Shown: positions 29,789-39,528, numbered from the stretch's first letter. The stretch: 64,000 bases of DNA from Gilliamella sp. Lep-s35 (GCF_009795845.1 NZ_WTEX01000011.1:24881-88880), one strand, 5' to 3'. Made by a program: numbers and translations. Notes: generated by a model not told the origin, from the letters alone.

Positions 29789-30748
29789 ATGATTAAATCG
29801 TTTTATTATATTGCAGGCATTTTCATTTTATTGATCATGGCTGCAATAAGTTTATTTATTGGTGCTGGAAACGTGACGCTATTGGACTTATGGTTTGATA
29901 GTAACATGCGCGAAATTTTCTTTGTTAGCCGTGTACCTAGAACTGTTGCTTTATTATTAGCTGGTAGCGCTATGAGCGTTGCAGGGTTAATTATGCAACT
30001 TTTAACCCAAAATCGATTTGTTGAACCCTCTTTAGTTGGCACTACTCAATCTGCAAGTTTTGGTTTATTAGTTATGATGGTTCTAGCTCCTGGTGCTAGT
30101 GTCATGACTAAAATGGTTGTTGCTAGTCTATTTGCTATGATTGGCACAATGATATTTATGGTGATTTCTCGAAAGATTATTTTAAAGTCAGCAATAATGG
30201 TACCTCTTATTGGCATTATGTTAAGTGCAGTTATTAGCGCTATTACTACATTTTTTGCCATGTATTTTGATCTGTTACAATCACTTGGTGGTTGGGAATC
30301 AGGTGATTTTTCAGCTATTTTAAAAGGCCGTTACGAATTATTATGGTTGGTGGGTGGTTTGACATTACTTGCTTGTTGGTGTGCGGATCAGTTTACTGTA
30401 GTTGGCTTAGGGCGTGATTTTTCTATTAATGTAGGGCTTAACTATCGTCGTGTTATGTTGACAGGACTTATTGTCATTGCATTAATCGGTGGTATTGTCG
30501 TTGTAGTTGTTGGCGTTTTACCCTTTCTTGGGTTAATTGTCCCCAATATCGTTAGCTTATTATTTGGAGACAATGTTCGTAAAACCATTCCATGGATCTG
30601 TTTGTTTGGTAGTGGATTAGTTTTAATTTGCGATATTATTGGGCGTGTAATTCGCTATCCTTTTGAAATCCCCGTGAGTGTTATTCTTGGCGTAGTTGGC
30701 GCTATTATTTTTTTAATATTGTTGAGTCGAAAACGTCATGTTAATTAA
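29789..30748 (+). CDS. Siderophore ABC transporter permease (FecCD family), first
   Basis: A 319-aa FecCD-type permease with about 9 helices. Typical motifs are FFVSRVPRTVALLLAGSAMS, GLIMQLLTQNRFVEPSLVG and PFLGLIVPNIVSLLFGDN. It resembles CeuB/YclN/VctD. It lies 8 nt after the binding protein and overlaps the second permease by 11 bp, so translation is coupled. Confidence 0.9.
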   Translation: MIKSFYYIAGIFILLIMAAISLFIGAGNVTLLDLWFDSNMREIFFVSRVPRTVALLLAGSAMSVAGLIMQLLTQNRFVEPSLVGTTQSASFGLLVMMVLAPGASVMTKMVVASLFAMIGTMIFMVISRKIILKSAIMVPLIGIMLSAVISAITTFFAMYFDLLQSLGGWESGDFSAILKGRYELLWLVGGLTLLACWCADQFTVVGLGRDFSINVGLNYRRVMLTGLIVIALIGGIVVVVVGVLPFLGLIVPNIVSLLFGDNVRKTIPWICLFGSGLVLICDIIGRVIRYPFEIPVSVILGVVGAIIFLILLSRKRHVN

Positions 30749-31709
30749 TCAAAACCGTCATATTTCAAGTCAAAAAAGAGTGCTTTTATTATTTATTATT
30801 GCATCAATTTGTGTAGTTTGCTTTATGACAATTGGTCTTAAAGGCAATATTAACTACATTTTGAAGCATCGAACTTGGATTATACTAACAATGATTTTAG
30901 TTGCCTTTTCGGCAGCAACATCAACATTACTTTTCCAAACCGTTACCAACAATCGGATATTAACTCCTTCCATTATGGGGTTTGAATCGCTGTTTGTACT
31001 TATTCAAACAGTTGTGATCTTCTGTATTGATGCACAAGGTATTACCTATATTGGTATTATTGGTCGATTTATATTTGAATCACTTTTATTAATTTTATTC
31101 TCTTTATTTTTATATCGAGGTTTGTTTACTAAGCTCAAGCAAAACTTACATTTAGTATTATTAATCGGTATTATTTTAGGCACATTATTCCGTAGTTTTT
31201 CTAATTTATTACAGCGTTTAATGACGCCTTCCGAGTTTGCAATATTGCAAAGCCGAATTTTTGCTACCTTTACCCGTGCCGAACCGATGTTAATTATCTT
31301 CTCATTAATCATTGCTTGTATCATTGGTTTGTTTTTATGGCGAATGCGATATCAGTTTGATGTTCTGGCGTTAGGGCGTGATAATGCTATAAATCTAGGC
31401 ATTGATTACCAAAAAAGTGTTACCGTTATTTTATTGCTTGTGTCTGTTTTGGTTTCGATATCAACCGCATTAGTTGGACCATTTACTTTTTTAGGGCTTT
31501 TAATTGCTAATTTAGCTTATAGTATTAGTGGATCAAGCCAACACCGTTTTTTACTTCCTACTGCTTTTTTGTTGGGGGTGATATTTCTTATTGGTGGGCA
31601 AATATTCTTAGAACGGGTGCTAAATATGATTGGCGCATTATCGATTGTGATCGAATTTATAGGTGGCTTATTGTTTATCTTCTTATTATTGAAAAAGGTT
31701 CCGATGTGA
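30738..31709 (+). CDS. Siderophore ABC transporter permease (FecCD family), second
   Basis: A 323-aa partner permease of the CeuC/YclO/VctG group. Motifs include TNNRILTPSIMGFESLFVL, DVLALGRDNAINLGIDY and TFLGLLIANLAYSISGS. Its start overlaps the preceding gene by 11 bp and its stop overlaps the ATPase GTG start. It forms a heterodimeric channel with the first permease. Confidence 0.9.
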   Translation: MLINQNRHISSQKRVLLLFIIASICVVCFMTIGLKGNINYILKHRTWIILTMILVAFSAATSTLLFQTVTNNRILTPSIMGFESLFVLIQTVVIFCIDAQGITYIGIIGRFIFESLLLILFSLFLYRGLFTKLKQNLHLVLLIGIILGTLFRSFSNLLQRLMTPSEFAILQSRIFATFTRAEPMLIIFSLIIACIIGLFLWRMRYQFDVLALGRDNAINLGIDYQKSVTVILLLVSVLVSISTALVGPFTFLGLLIANLAYSISGSSQHRFLLPTAFLLGVIFLIGGQIFLERVLNMIGALSIVIEFIGGLLFIFLLLKKVPM

Positions 31710-32461
31710 TAGAAATTGATAATATTAGTAAAAACTATCAAACAATACCTGTATTAAAAAATGTCAATGCGACGATTTCAAAAGGTGGTATTACAGCTAT
31801 TATTGGTCCAAATGGGGCAGGTAAATCGACATTATTGTCAATCATAAGTCGACTTTTAGTTGCTGATGAAGGGCAAGTTAAAATTCAAAATATGGATGTT
31901 GTAAATACGCCAAGCGATAAGCTAGCGACCTATTTATCGGTATTAAGACAAGAAAATCGTTTTACCAGCAGATTAACGGTTTTTGAATTAGTCGGATTTG
32001 GTCGTTACCCTTATAGCAAAGGGTGCTTAACTGTCGATGATTACGAGCACATTCATCGAGCCCTTGAGTTTTTAGATCTTACGCAATATAAAGACCGTTT
32101 TTTAGATGAGCTTTCAGGTGGCCAACGACAACGCGCTTACGTTGCTATGGTATTATGTCAAGATACGGAATATGTATTACTTGACGAACCGCTCAATAAC
32201 CTCGATATGAAACATGCTGTTGCCATGATGAAACAATTACGCCGCGCAGCTGATGAGCTTGATAAAACAATTATGATTGTTATCCATGACATCAACTTTG
32301 CGTCTGTATACTCAGACTATATTTTAGCCATGAAAAATGGTGAACTGGTATATCAAGGCAATCCTCAACAGATTATGAAAGCTAATATTTTAGAAGATAT
32401 ATTCGATACTCCAGTAAAAATTGAAAATATCCACAATCAAAATATTGCTATTTACTATTAA
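31706..32461 (+). CDS. Siderophore ABC transporter ATP-binding protein
   Basis: A 251-aa ABC ATPase of the CeuD/YclP/VctC group. Walker A is GPNGAGKST (about residues 34-42), the signature is LSGGQRQRAYVAM, Walker B is VLLDEPLNNLD, and the switch His is in VIHDINF. Translation starts at GTG 31706, which overlaps the upstream stop in a GTGA arrangement. Last gene of the Fur-regulated importer operon; no terminator hairpin is obvious after it. Confidence 0.93.
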   Translation: MIEIDNISKNYQTIPVLKNVNATISKGGITAIIGPNGAGKSTLLSIISRLLVADEGQVKIQNMDVVNTPSDKLATYLSVLRQENRFTSRLTVFELVGFGRYPYSKGCLTVDDYEHIHRALEFLDLTQYKDRFLDELSGGQRQRAYVAMVLCQDTEYVLLDEPLNNLDMKHAVAMMKQLRRAADELDKTIMIVIHDINFASVYSDYILAMKNGELVYQGNPQQIMKANILEDIFDTPVKIENIHNQNIAIYY

Positions 32462-32585
32462 CAAATATAATACAAATTAATAGTAAAAAGTTACAAGTGT
32501 TTAATTAAGTAAATAAAAATTATTGTTTACTATTTATTTCTAACCATGTTAAATAATTGGCAATATTTTTGTTGAGATAATTATA

Positions 32586-33590
32586 ATGAAATTACAGGAA
32601 ATAGCACTTTTAGCCGGTGTATCAAGGACGACGGCCAGTTATGTGATTAATGGAAAAGCCAAAAAATACCGTGTTAGTGACAAAACAATCGAAAAAGTCA
32701 TGTCGGTAGTAAAAGAGCACAATTACCAACCTAATGCAGTTGCAGCAGGGCTTAGAGCCGGTAAAACCCGTACTATAGGCATTATTATTCCTGATTTAGA
32801 AAACAACAGTTACACTCGCATAGCTAATTATTTAGAGCAATTAGTCAGAAAGGAAGGATACCAATTATTATTGGCATGTTCTAAAGATAATCCCAAAATT
32901 GAAAAAGAGTGTGTTAAACATCTACAACAACGCCGTGTTGATGCATTACTGATTTCATCGTCATTTATTTCTGAGCAAGATTATCTTTTTTATGATGATT
33001 GGCAAAACGAAAAAATTCCACTATTTGCACTTGACAGAATATTATCCACAACAAAATTTAGAAATATTGTAGGCGCAGATAAACAAGACTCAACATCACT
33101 AGCTAAAGCATTCAATAACTTTGTGGAAGGTTCTGTTGTTTATATTGGGGCTTTACCTAACTTATCCGTTAGTCAACTTCGTTTAGATGGCTTTAACGAT
33201 ATCAAACTTAATTATTGCAATAAAGTTGATTTTTTATATGCAAATAATTATAGTCGCCACGACGCTGATTTTGCGTTTAGTCAATGGTTAGAAAATAATG
33301 AAATGCCTAACGGTATTTTCACCACTTCCTTTTCTTTATTACAAGGAACGATCGATGCAATTTTAAGAAAATTTGGTCATTTACCAGAAAGCTTAACCAT
33401 TGCAACTTTTGGTGATAACGAATTGTTAGACTTTTTACCATGTAAAGTTATATCACTTTCGCAAGATCATAAAGAAGTTGCTAACATCACAATAAAATTA
33501 TTTTTAAACTATATGGATAACCAGAATTACCAATCTGGCACAACAATAATTCCAAGAAAATTGATCTATCGAGGTAGTTTAAGTCGTTAA
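32586..33590 (+). CDS. cra: Catabolite repressor/activator Cra (FruR)
   Basis: A LacI-family regulator, 334 aa (E. coli 334), that binds fructose-1-phosphate or fructose-1,6-bisphosphate. The N-terminal HTH (EIALLAGVSRTTASYVINGKA) and the segment AVAAGLRAGKTR-IGIIIPDLEN match E. coli Cra almost residue for residue; the effector domain has the diagnostic FTTSFSLLQG and FGDNELLDFL. In E. coli cra lies apart from fruBKA; here it directly precedes it, with a Cra operator in the gap. Confidence 0.96.
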   Translation: MKLQEIALLAGVSRTTASYVINGKAKKYRVSDKTIEKVMSVVKEHNYQPNAVAAGLRAGKTRTIGIIIPDLENNSYTRIANYLEQLVRKEGYQLLLACSKDNPKIEKECVKHLQQRRVDALLISSSFISEQDYLFYDDWQNEKIPLFALDRILSTTKFRNIVGADKQDSTSLAKAFNNFVEGSVVYIGALPNLSVSQLRLDGFNDIKLNYCNKVDFLYANNYSRHDADFAFSQWLENNEMPNGIFTTSFSLLQGTIDAILRKFGHLPESLTIATFGDNELLDFLPCKVISLSQDHKEVANITIKLFLNYMDNQNYQSGTTIIPRKLIYRGSLSR

Positions 33591-33627
33591 TGTTTTTATA
33601 AGAACCAAAAAATAATTTAGATAAAAA

Positions 33628-33643
33628 TAAGATCTAGATCACA
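33628..33643 (+). promoter_or_regulatory. Candidate CRP site upstream of fruB
   Basis: TAAGA-TCTAGA-TCACA matches 8 of 10 defined positions of TGTGA-N6-TCACA. It lies about 60 bp upstream of the Cra operator. cAMP-CRP activation of fruBKA is expected, but not shown for this organism. Confidence 0.5.
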
Positions 33644-33702
33644 TATTCTTTATTAATAGATATAAGTTATTGGATTATTAATGTTAATCTATTCATTATT
33701 GC

Positions 33703-33714
33703 TGAAACGATTCA
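33703..33714 (+). promoter_or_regulatory. Cra (FruR) operator of fruBKA
   Basis: TGAAACGATTCA is a perfect match to the palindromic Cra consensus TGAAWCGNTTCA, 78 bp upstream of fruB. Cra would repress until fructose-1-phosphate accumulates. Confidence 0.88.
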
Positions 33715-33791
33715 ATAATGTTAATTCAAAGATTTATATTTGCTGAGTCATTTTAAACGACCCAACATTTTAACCCAGAGGTATTTATTAT

Positions 33792-34964
33792 ATGTTTCAT
33801 TTAGTTAAAGAAAATATTCATTTGAATGAACAATCCGCCAATAAAACTGAAGCGATAAAAAAAATTGCTACAGCCTTAACTAGTGCCGGATTTGTTGAAC
33901 AAGGTTATGTTGATGGAATGCTTGAACGAGAATCTCAAGCGGCTACCTATCTGGGTATAGGTCTTGCTATTCCTCATGGCACAACTAAAACTCGCCATTT
34001 AGTCAAAAAAACAGGAGTGCAAGTATTTTGCTTCCCGAATGGTGTTGAGTGGGGAGACGATGGTGAAAAGGCCTATCTTGCTATTGGTATTGCAGCGAGT
34101 TCTGACGAACATTTAGAGTTGCTTCGACAATTAACCCATGTACTTAGTGCTGATGGAGTAGAGGAACGAATTAAAGCAATTAAAACTGCCGACGAAGCTA
34201 TTGCTATTTTAACGGGTAAAACAAGTGCCGAAGATAGTCAATTTGTTGTTGATTCATCATCATTGCTACTTGATATTCCTGCCGATAGTTTAGCTATGCT
34301 ACAAGCATTAAATGCCTCACGTTTAAAACAACAAAATGCGGTAAATACAACTTTTATTACCGATGTGTTAGACAACAAACCTAATTATCTTGGTCAAGGT
34401 GTTTGGTTAAATGATAGCAAAACTGGTAATGTAAAAAATGCTATTGCTATTAGCCGTACAACAAGCAATTTGAGTGAAGATGGTAATCCAGTTAAATTAC
34501 TTATTACAATGTCTGCTATTGATGATTCTATTTCAGGTGTTGTCAACAATATTGCTTCTTTAGTTTTCAATCAAAATTTAGAACAATTAGTTTCAGCCAA
34601 TGCTGATAAACTTATTAATCTACTTGTTGCTGAACAACAAAATCCTGCAGATAATTCTGTTTCAGAAGCTAGCACCAATAACGGTGCGCTTACTTGTGAA
34701 TTTATTGTTCCTAATGAAAACGGCTTACATACACGCCCATCATCTGTTTTAGTTAAACTTGTTAAAGAATTTAACAGCAAAGTGACGGTTGCCAATTTAG
34801 ATGGTAAAGGTGAACCTGTAAGTGCAACTAGCTTAATGAAAATTGTTGCACTAGGTGCTAAAAAAGGCAGTCGATTACAATTTACCGCTGTTGGCGATGA
34901 TGCGCAGCAAGCGCTTGATGCTATAGGTAAAGCGATTGAAAGTGGTTTAGGTGAGGGAGTTTAA
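33792..34964 (+). CDS. fruB: Fructose PTS diphosphoryl transfer protein (EIIA-HPr)
   Basis: A fusion of an EIIA-fru domain (residues about 1-145, phospho-His62 in AIPHGTTKTRH), a central linker/degenerate domain, and a C-terminal HPr-like FPr domain (about 300-390, phospho-His313 in NGLHTRPSS). Length 390 aa (E. coli 376). It passes phosphate from enzyme I to FruA. The stop codon directly abuts the fruK ATG. First gene of fruBKA under Cra control. Confidence 0.96.
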   Translation: MFHLVKENIHLNEQSANKTEAIKKIATALTSAGFVEQGYVDGMLERESQAATYLGIGLAIPHGTTKTRHLVKKTGVQVFCFPNGVEWGDDGEKAYLAIGIAASSDEHLELLRQLTHVLSADGVEERIKAIKTADEAIAILTGKTSAEDSQFVVDSSSLLLDIPADSLAMLQALNASRLKQQNAVNTTFITDVLDNKPNYLGQGVWLNDSKTGNVKNAIAISRTTSNLSEDGNPVKLLITMSAIDDSISGVVNNIASLVFNQNLEQLVSANADKLINLLVAEQQNPADNSVSEASTNNGALTCEFIVPNENGLHTRPSSVLVKLVKEFNSKVTVANLDGKGEPVSATSLMKIVALGAKKGSRLQFTAVGDDAQQALDAIGKAIESGLGEGV

Positions 34965-35900
34965 ATGACTTATCGTATTGCAACAATCACCTTAAATCCA
35001 GCTTATGACCTTTTGGGTTTTTGCCCTAAAGTTGAGCTTGGCGATGTTAATTTAGTCCAAACCAATGCATTACTTGCGGCAGGTAAAGGCATTAACGTTG
35101 CTAAAGTTTTATCGAATTTAGACATTCAATTAACTGTTGGTGGATTTTTAGGTAAAGATAACCGTGATGGTTTTAATTTATTATTTAAAACACTAAATGT
35201 AGTTGATAAGTTTCAAACTGTCGAAGGTCGTACACGCATTAATGTCAAATTGACAGAAGAAAATAGCGAAGTTACCGATCTCAACTTTTCCGGCTTTACA
35301 ATTAGTGAACAAGATTGGCAACAATTTGTCACTAACTCATTAGAATGGCTAAAAAACATTGATATGGTTGCTATTAGTGGTAGCTTACCGGCAGGTGTTT
35401 CGCTTGAAAAATTCACACAGTGGATGAAGCAGGTTAAAGCAATTTGCCCAAAAATAGTATTTGATAGTAGCCGAGATGCCCTAGTTGCAGGTTTAAAAGC
35501 AAAACCGTGGTTGATCAAACCTAATGACAAAGAGCTTGAAATGTGGGTAGGTCGCAAATTACCGACATTAGAGGATATCAAAAAAGCCGCTATGGAGCTA
35601 GTTAGTGGTGGCGTTGATAATGTCGTGATTTCGCTAGGAAGTAAAGGTGCTTTGTGGGTAACTAAACATGAAGCATGGCTAGCAAAACCACCTAAATGCC
35701 ACGTAGTTAGTACCGTTGGTGCCGGTGATTCAATGGTTGCTGGTTTAATGTATGGTTTAATGACCGAACAATCAATTAAAGACACTTTAGTATTTGCATC
35801 AAGTGTTGCGGCTTTATCGGTTGGACAGGCCGGTGTGGGGATATCTGATCGCCAAGCTGTAAATAATATGCTAGAAAAAATTGAAATAATTGCTGCATAA
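34965..35900 (+). CDS. fruK: 1-Phosphofructokinase
   Basis: Phosphorylates fructose-1-phosphate to fructose-1,6-bisphosphate. Length 311 aa (E. coli 312). PfkB-family: N-terminal TLNPAYDLLG, GKGINVAKVL, and the C-terminal signature STVGAGDSMVAGL with the catalytic Asp (about residue 256). Middle gene of fruBKA, with zero spacing to fruB and 9 nt to fruA. Confidence 0.97.
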   Translation: MTYRIATITLNPAYDLLGFCPKVELGDVNLVQTNALLAAGKGINVAKVLSNLDIQLTVGGFLGKDNRDGFNLLFKTLNVVDKFQTVEGRTRINVKLTEENSEVTDLNFSGFTISEQDWQQFVTNSLEWLKNIDMVAISGSLPAGVSLEKFTQWMKQVKAICPKIVFDSSRDALVAGLKAKPWLIKPNDKELEMWVGRKLPTLEDIKKAAMELVSGGVDNVVISLGSKGALWVTKHEAWLAKPPKCHVVSTVGAGDSMVAGLMYGLMTEQSIKDTLVFASSVAALSVGQAGVGISDRQAVNNMLEKIEIIAA

Positions 35901-35909
35901 GGAGTATTC

Positions 35910-37607
35910 ATGAATATATATATTATTGAAGGTAGTAATGCAGGTCCAGTTAATGGACGTTTAGCTAAAGCAGAATTAACTTTAGTGGCAAATGCATTAA
36001 ATTTGAATGTAGTTGAAAGTGCCGCGTCAGCAGATGTTATTATTGCCGTCGGTTCAGGAACTATTAGTGATAAATCGGTGATTGGTAAAAAAGTTTATGT
36101 TGTTGATGACTTAAACTGCCTTTTTGCTAATCCAAAACAGATTTTAACTGATGCACCTAATAAAGCTGAGGTTTATCAAGCAAGCAACAATATTGCGCCA
36201 ACATCAAGTAATAATAATACAGGTGTAAAACGCATTGTTGCTGTTACTGCTTGCCCAACAGGTGTTGCTCACACCTTTATGGCAGCAGAAGCGATTGAAG
36301 AAGAAGCCAAAAAACGCGGTTGGTGGTGTAAAGTTGAAACCCGTGGTTCAGTTGGTGTTGGTAACGAACTCACTCCAGAAGAAGTGGCTTCTGCCGATGT
36401 GGTTATCGCCGCTTGTGATATTGATGTTGATTTAAGCAAATTTGCAGGTAAAAAGCTTTATCGCACCAAAACAGGTCCTGCTCTGAAAAAAACAGCGCAA
36501 GAATTTGATAAAGCCTTTGAAGAAGCAACCGTATATCAACCAAACGCTAATGCTTCAACAACTAAATCCAATAATGAGAAAAAAGGTGTTTATCAACATC
36601 TTTTAACTGGCGTATCTTATATGTTACCAATGGTGGTTGCAGGTGGTTTGATTATTGCACTTTCATTTGCTTTTGGTTCCTTTGAAATGGTTGATGGCGT
36701 GCAAAAATTAATTGGTGAATCGCATTTAGCTCAAATTGGAGGACTTGCTTTCTCACTTATGGTACCACTGCTTTCAGGTTATATTGCTTATTCTATTGCT
36801 GATAGACCTGGTCTTGCTCCCGGTCTTGTTGGTGGATTACTTGCTGTATCGACTGGTGCCGGCTTTTTAGGTGGAATTATTATTGGTTATTTTGCGGGTT
36901 ATTTGGCGCTACTAATAACAAAATATTTACCATTACCAAAAACGTTAGAAGCCTTAAAACCAATCTTAATCGTACCGTTATTTGCAACGCTAATTACAGG
37001 TCTTGTAATGCAATTTATTATTGGTACTCCTATTGCATGGTTAATGAATTTTGTGAAGGAATGGTTGAATTCAATGGGTACTGCTAATGCTGTTATATTG
37101 GGTGCTATTTTAGGTGGTATGATGTGTACCGATATGGGGGGACCAATTAATAAAGTTGCATACGCATTTGGTACAGGCCTAATTTCAGCACAAGTTTATG
37201 CCCCAATGGCAGCCGTTATGGCGGGCGGAATGGTTCCACCTTTAGCAATGGGGATTGCGACACTTATTGCACGCAAAAAATTTGCTAAAGCTGAGCAAGA
37301 AAGCGGTAAAGCTTCATTAGTATTAGGACTATGCTTTATCTCAGAAGGGGCAATTCCGTTTGCCGCTCGTGATCCATTACGCGTTATTCCATGCTGTATT
37401 ATTGGTGGAGCTATCACTGGTGGTATGGCGTTAGCCTTTGGTTCAACATTAATGACACCACATGGTGGTTTATTTGCTTTAGCAATTCCGGGTGTGGTTG
37501 AACCAGTTGGTGGCTACTTATTATCTATTGTTGTTGGTGCAGTTATTGCAGGTGTTGCTTATGCATTGATTAAACAACCAGAATCAGAAGCTGCAACTGT
37601 CGCTTAA
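35910..37607 (+). CDS. fruA: Fructose-specific PTS EIIBC component
   Basis: Membrane permease that imports fructose as fructose-1-phosphate. Length 565 aa. A degenerate IIB' domain (1-100) is followed by the active IIB domain with phospho-Cys115 in TACPTGVAHTFMAAEA, then the IIC domain (about 225-560) with DRPGLAPGLVGG, GGMMCTDMGGPINK and EGAIPFAARDPLR. Last gene of fruBKA; a terminator follows. Confidence 0.97.
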   Translation: MNIYIIEGSNAGPVNGRLAKAELTLVANALNLNVVESAASADVIIAVGSGTISDKSVIGKKVYVVDDLNCLFANPKQILTDAPNKAEVYQASNNIAPTSSNNNTGVKRIVAVTACPTGVAHTFMAAEAIEEEAKKRGWWCKVETRGSVGVGNELTPEEVASADVVIAACDIDVDLSKFAGKKLYRTKTGPALKKTAQEFDKAFEEATVYQPNANASTTKSNNEKKGVYQHLLTGVSYMLPMVVAGGLIIALSFAFGSFEMVDGVQKLIGESHLAQIGGLAFSLMVPLLSGYIAYSIADRPGLAPGLVGGLLAVSTGAGFLGGIIIGYFAGYLALLITKYLPLPKTLEALKPILIVPLFATLITGLVMQFIIGTPIAWLMNFVKEWLNSMGTANAVILGAILGGMMCTDMGGPINKVAYAFGTGLISAQVYAPMAAVMAGGMVPPLAMGIATLIARKKFAKAEQESGKASLVLGLCFISEGAIPFAARDPLRVIPCCIIGGAITGGMALAFGSTLMTPHGGLFALAIPGVVEPVGGYLLSIVVGAVIAGVAYALIKQPESEAATVA

Positions 37608-37626
37608 TATTAATAATATAAGAAAT

Positions 37627-37650
37627 GCCATCAAATGATGGCGTTTTTTT
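37627..37650. terminator. Terminator after fruA (bidirectional)
   Basis: GCCATC-AAAT-GATGGC is followed by G and seven Ts on the plus strand. The minus strand also has a partial T-rich tail, so it can serve the convergent LOG-family gene. Confidence 0.85.
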
Positions 37651-37660
37651 ATTCTGTAAA

Positions 37661-38236
37661 CTACTTTTTAACCCAACGTTGCAAATCTTTAGGGATAAAG
37701 TTATCCATTTTTTGAAGCATACTTTCAGGGTTATTATCAACAATTAATGTTTTATAAAAACTATCTCGAACAAATCCTTCATTCACCGCATGTTGTAAAA
37801 AATTGAGCATAGGTTGCCAAAATTCAGCAACATTAAACAAAGCGACAGGTTTTTCATGATAACCGATTTGCATTCCCGTCCAAACTTCAAAAACTTCCTC
37901 TAGCGTACCTGTTCCGCCGGGCATTGCAACAAAACCATCGGCAAGCTCAGACAGTCTTGCTTTACGTTGATGCATATTATCCACCACCTCTAAGCGAGTA
38001 ATACTATGGTGTGCAGTTTCGGCTTTGACTAAGCGTTCAGGAATAATACCAATCACTTCGCCACCATGAGCTAGTGCCGCATTAGCAATAATGCCCATTA
38101 ATCCCTTATTACCACCGCCATAAATTAAACGCCTATTTTGCTGAGCTAATATTTTACCCAACTGTTCGGCTTGCTCACGATATTCTGGGCGACAGCCTTC
38201 ACTTGCACCACAAAAAACACAAATATTTTTTTTCAT
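37661..38236 (-). CDS. LOG-family (TIGR00730) nucleotide 5'-monophosphate phosphoribohydrolase-like protein
   Basis: A Rossmann-fold protein of 191 aa from ATG 38236; a TTG codon just before it is unlikely to be the start. It carries the LOG signature PGGTGTLEEVFEVWT (about residues 106-120) and YGGGNKGLMG. The family (plant LOG, YvdD, PA4923) cleaves NMPs and N6-modified AMPs to free base and ribose-5-phosphate. It is convergent with fruA and has no functional neighbours. Confidence 0.85.
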   Translation of the reverse strand: MKKNICVFCGASEGCRPEYREQAEQLGKILAQQNRRLIYGGGNKGLMGIIANAALAHGGEVIGIIPERLVKAETAHHSITRLEVVDNMHQRKARLSELADGFVAMPGGTGTLEEVFEVWTGMQIGYHEKPVALFNVAEFWQPMLNFLQHAVNEGFVRDSFYKTLIVDNNPESMLQKMDNFIPKDLQRWVKK

Positions 38237-38384
38237 CAATTTGATTTTACCTGTTATGTTAGTTGCTCGCTATTTTAGCACAGTTAGCTTTTGATTTGTT
38301 TACAAGGTGAGCAATTGATTGCATTTAATATTTTATCAATTGACATTGTGGTAATAGATCGTTAATATTTTGCCTGTTAAGTGT

Positions 38385-38460
38385 TCCTCCATAGTTCAGT
38401 CGGTAGAACGGCGGACTGTTAATCCGTATGTCACAGGTTCAAGTCCTGTTGGAGGAGCCA
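38385..38460 (+). tRNA. tRNA-Asn (anticodon GTT)
   Basis: A 76-nt gene with encoded CCA. Acceptor stem TCCTCCA/TGGAGGA, D-loop AGTTCAGTCGGTAGA, anticodon loop CTGTTAA with GTT, and T arm ACAGG-TTCAAGT-CCTGT are all intact. Sequence closely matches E. coli tRNA-Asn. Confidence 0.97.
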
Positions 38461-38474
38461 ACTACCGAATTGTT

Positions 38475-38500
38475 AAAACCTGCTTATAGCAGGTTTTTTT
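38475..38500 (+). terminator. Terminator of tRNA-Asn
   Basis: The stem AAACCTGC/GCAGGTTT with a TTATA loop runs into seven Ts, 15 bp after the tRNA CCA. Confidence 0.88.
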
Positions 38501-38566
38501 ATTTCCTAAATAATCACTTGTTTATATTTAAATGCCAAGCTACTGGTTTAGATCATTTCTATAAAA

Positions 38567-39331
38567 TCAACGATGATTTAGATATAATGCATCTAAAATA
38601 TATCGTAATTGGTTAACATCCAATTGTCCTGGTGCCGATGCATTTTTAGCTGCCCCAAAGGTCATTGCTGAACCAAATGTCGTTCCGGCAATACGACTAA
38701 TAGCGCCAAGCCCTGCCATAGACATGGTGATAATCGGTTTTGTTGCGTATTTTTCGTTCATTTCAGTGGTGGCGGCAAGTAAAGTTAAAACATCATTCGT
38801 TGTTTGTGGCATAACGGCAATTTTAGGAATATCCGCGCCTAAATCTTGCATTTTTTTTAATCGATTAATAATTTCGCTTTTTGGCGGTGTTTTTTCAAAA
38901 TCGTGGTTTGATGCTACAACAAAGACCTGATTGTTATGGGCAATATCAATAATATCTTTTACATAATCATCATCAATAAATGCTTCAACATCAATTAGAT
39001 CAACAAGCCCACTACAGGCCATGTCTTTATTTAATTGAATATAAGAGGATAACGGCCAAGGTTTTACTCCACCTTCATTTGCCGTTCTAAAGGTGAATAA
39101 AAGGGGTTTATTGGGTAATAGATCTGTTATTTTTTTAGCCATTTGTTTGACAGCCAAAATATTATCAACTTGGGTAAAATGATCAACTCGCCATTCTAAA
39201 ACATCAAAATCAATTTTTTGCAAAAATTGCGCTTCATCGATTAATTCTGCTTCATTTTTGCCGACAATCGGTACAATAATTTTAGGTGCTCCAACGCCGA
39301 TCTCAAGTTGTTTGATAGTAACTGTTTTCAT
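38567..39331 (-). CDS. aroD: 3-Dehydroquinate dehydratase, type I
   Basis: Shikimate pathway: dehydrates 3-dehydroquinate through a Schiff base. Length 254 aa (E. coli 252). The active-site residues fall at the E. coli numbers, His143 in ASNHDFEKTP and Lys170 in PKIAVMP; Glu46/Arg48 (DVLEWRVD) and Arg82 are also visible. The C-terminal SAMTFGAAKNASAPGQLDV is typical. Transcribed alone, divergent from the antiporter gene. Confidence 0.97.
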   Translation of the reverse strand: MKTVTIKQLEIGVGAPKIIVPIVGKNEAELIDEAQFLQKIDFDVLEWRVDHFTQVDNILAVKQMAKKITDLLPNKPLLFTFRTANEGGVKPWPLSSYIQLNKDMACSGLVDLIDVEAFIDDDYVKDIIDIAHNNQVFVVASNHDFEKTPPKSEIINRLKKMQDLGADIPKIAVMPQTTNDVLTLLAATTEMNEKYATKPIITMSMAGLGAISRIAGTTFGSAMTFGAAKNASAPGQLDVNQLRYILDALYLNHR

Positions 39332-39528
39332 TTTATACCTTGTTAGCTAAAAATTCTGTTAATAGGTGGTAATTTTATCTTGTTTTGATTTTGTATTAAA
39401 TAAAACTATAGAATAAAGTTAATGTGTGTAATCTGATAAGATTTATTAATTCTTATACACTATTAATTGCACTTTCACTATGTATTGCCTAGAATAATAA
39501 ACTTCGCTTCTTAATAAAGAATCTATTT

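Noticed and set aside
35213..35911. 232-codon open frame antisense to fruK
   Set aside because: It is a mirror of fruK codon usage; no ribosome-binding site or family features. FruK is complete on the other strand.
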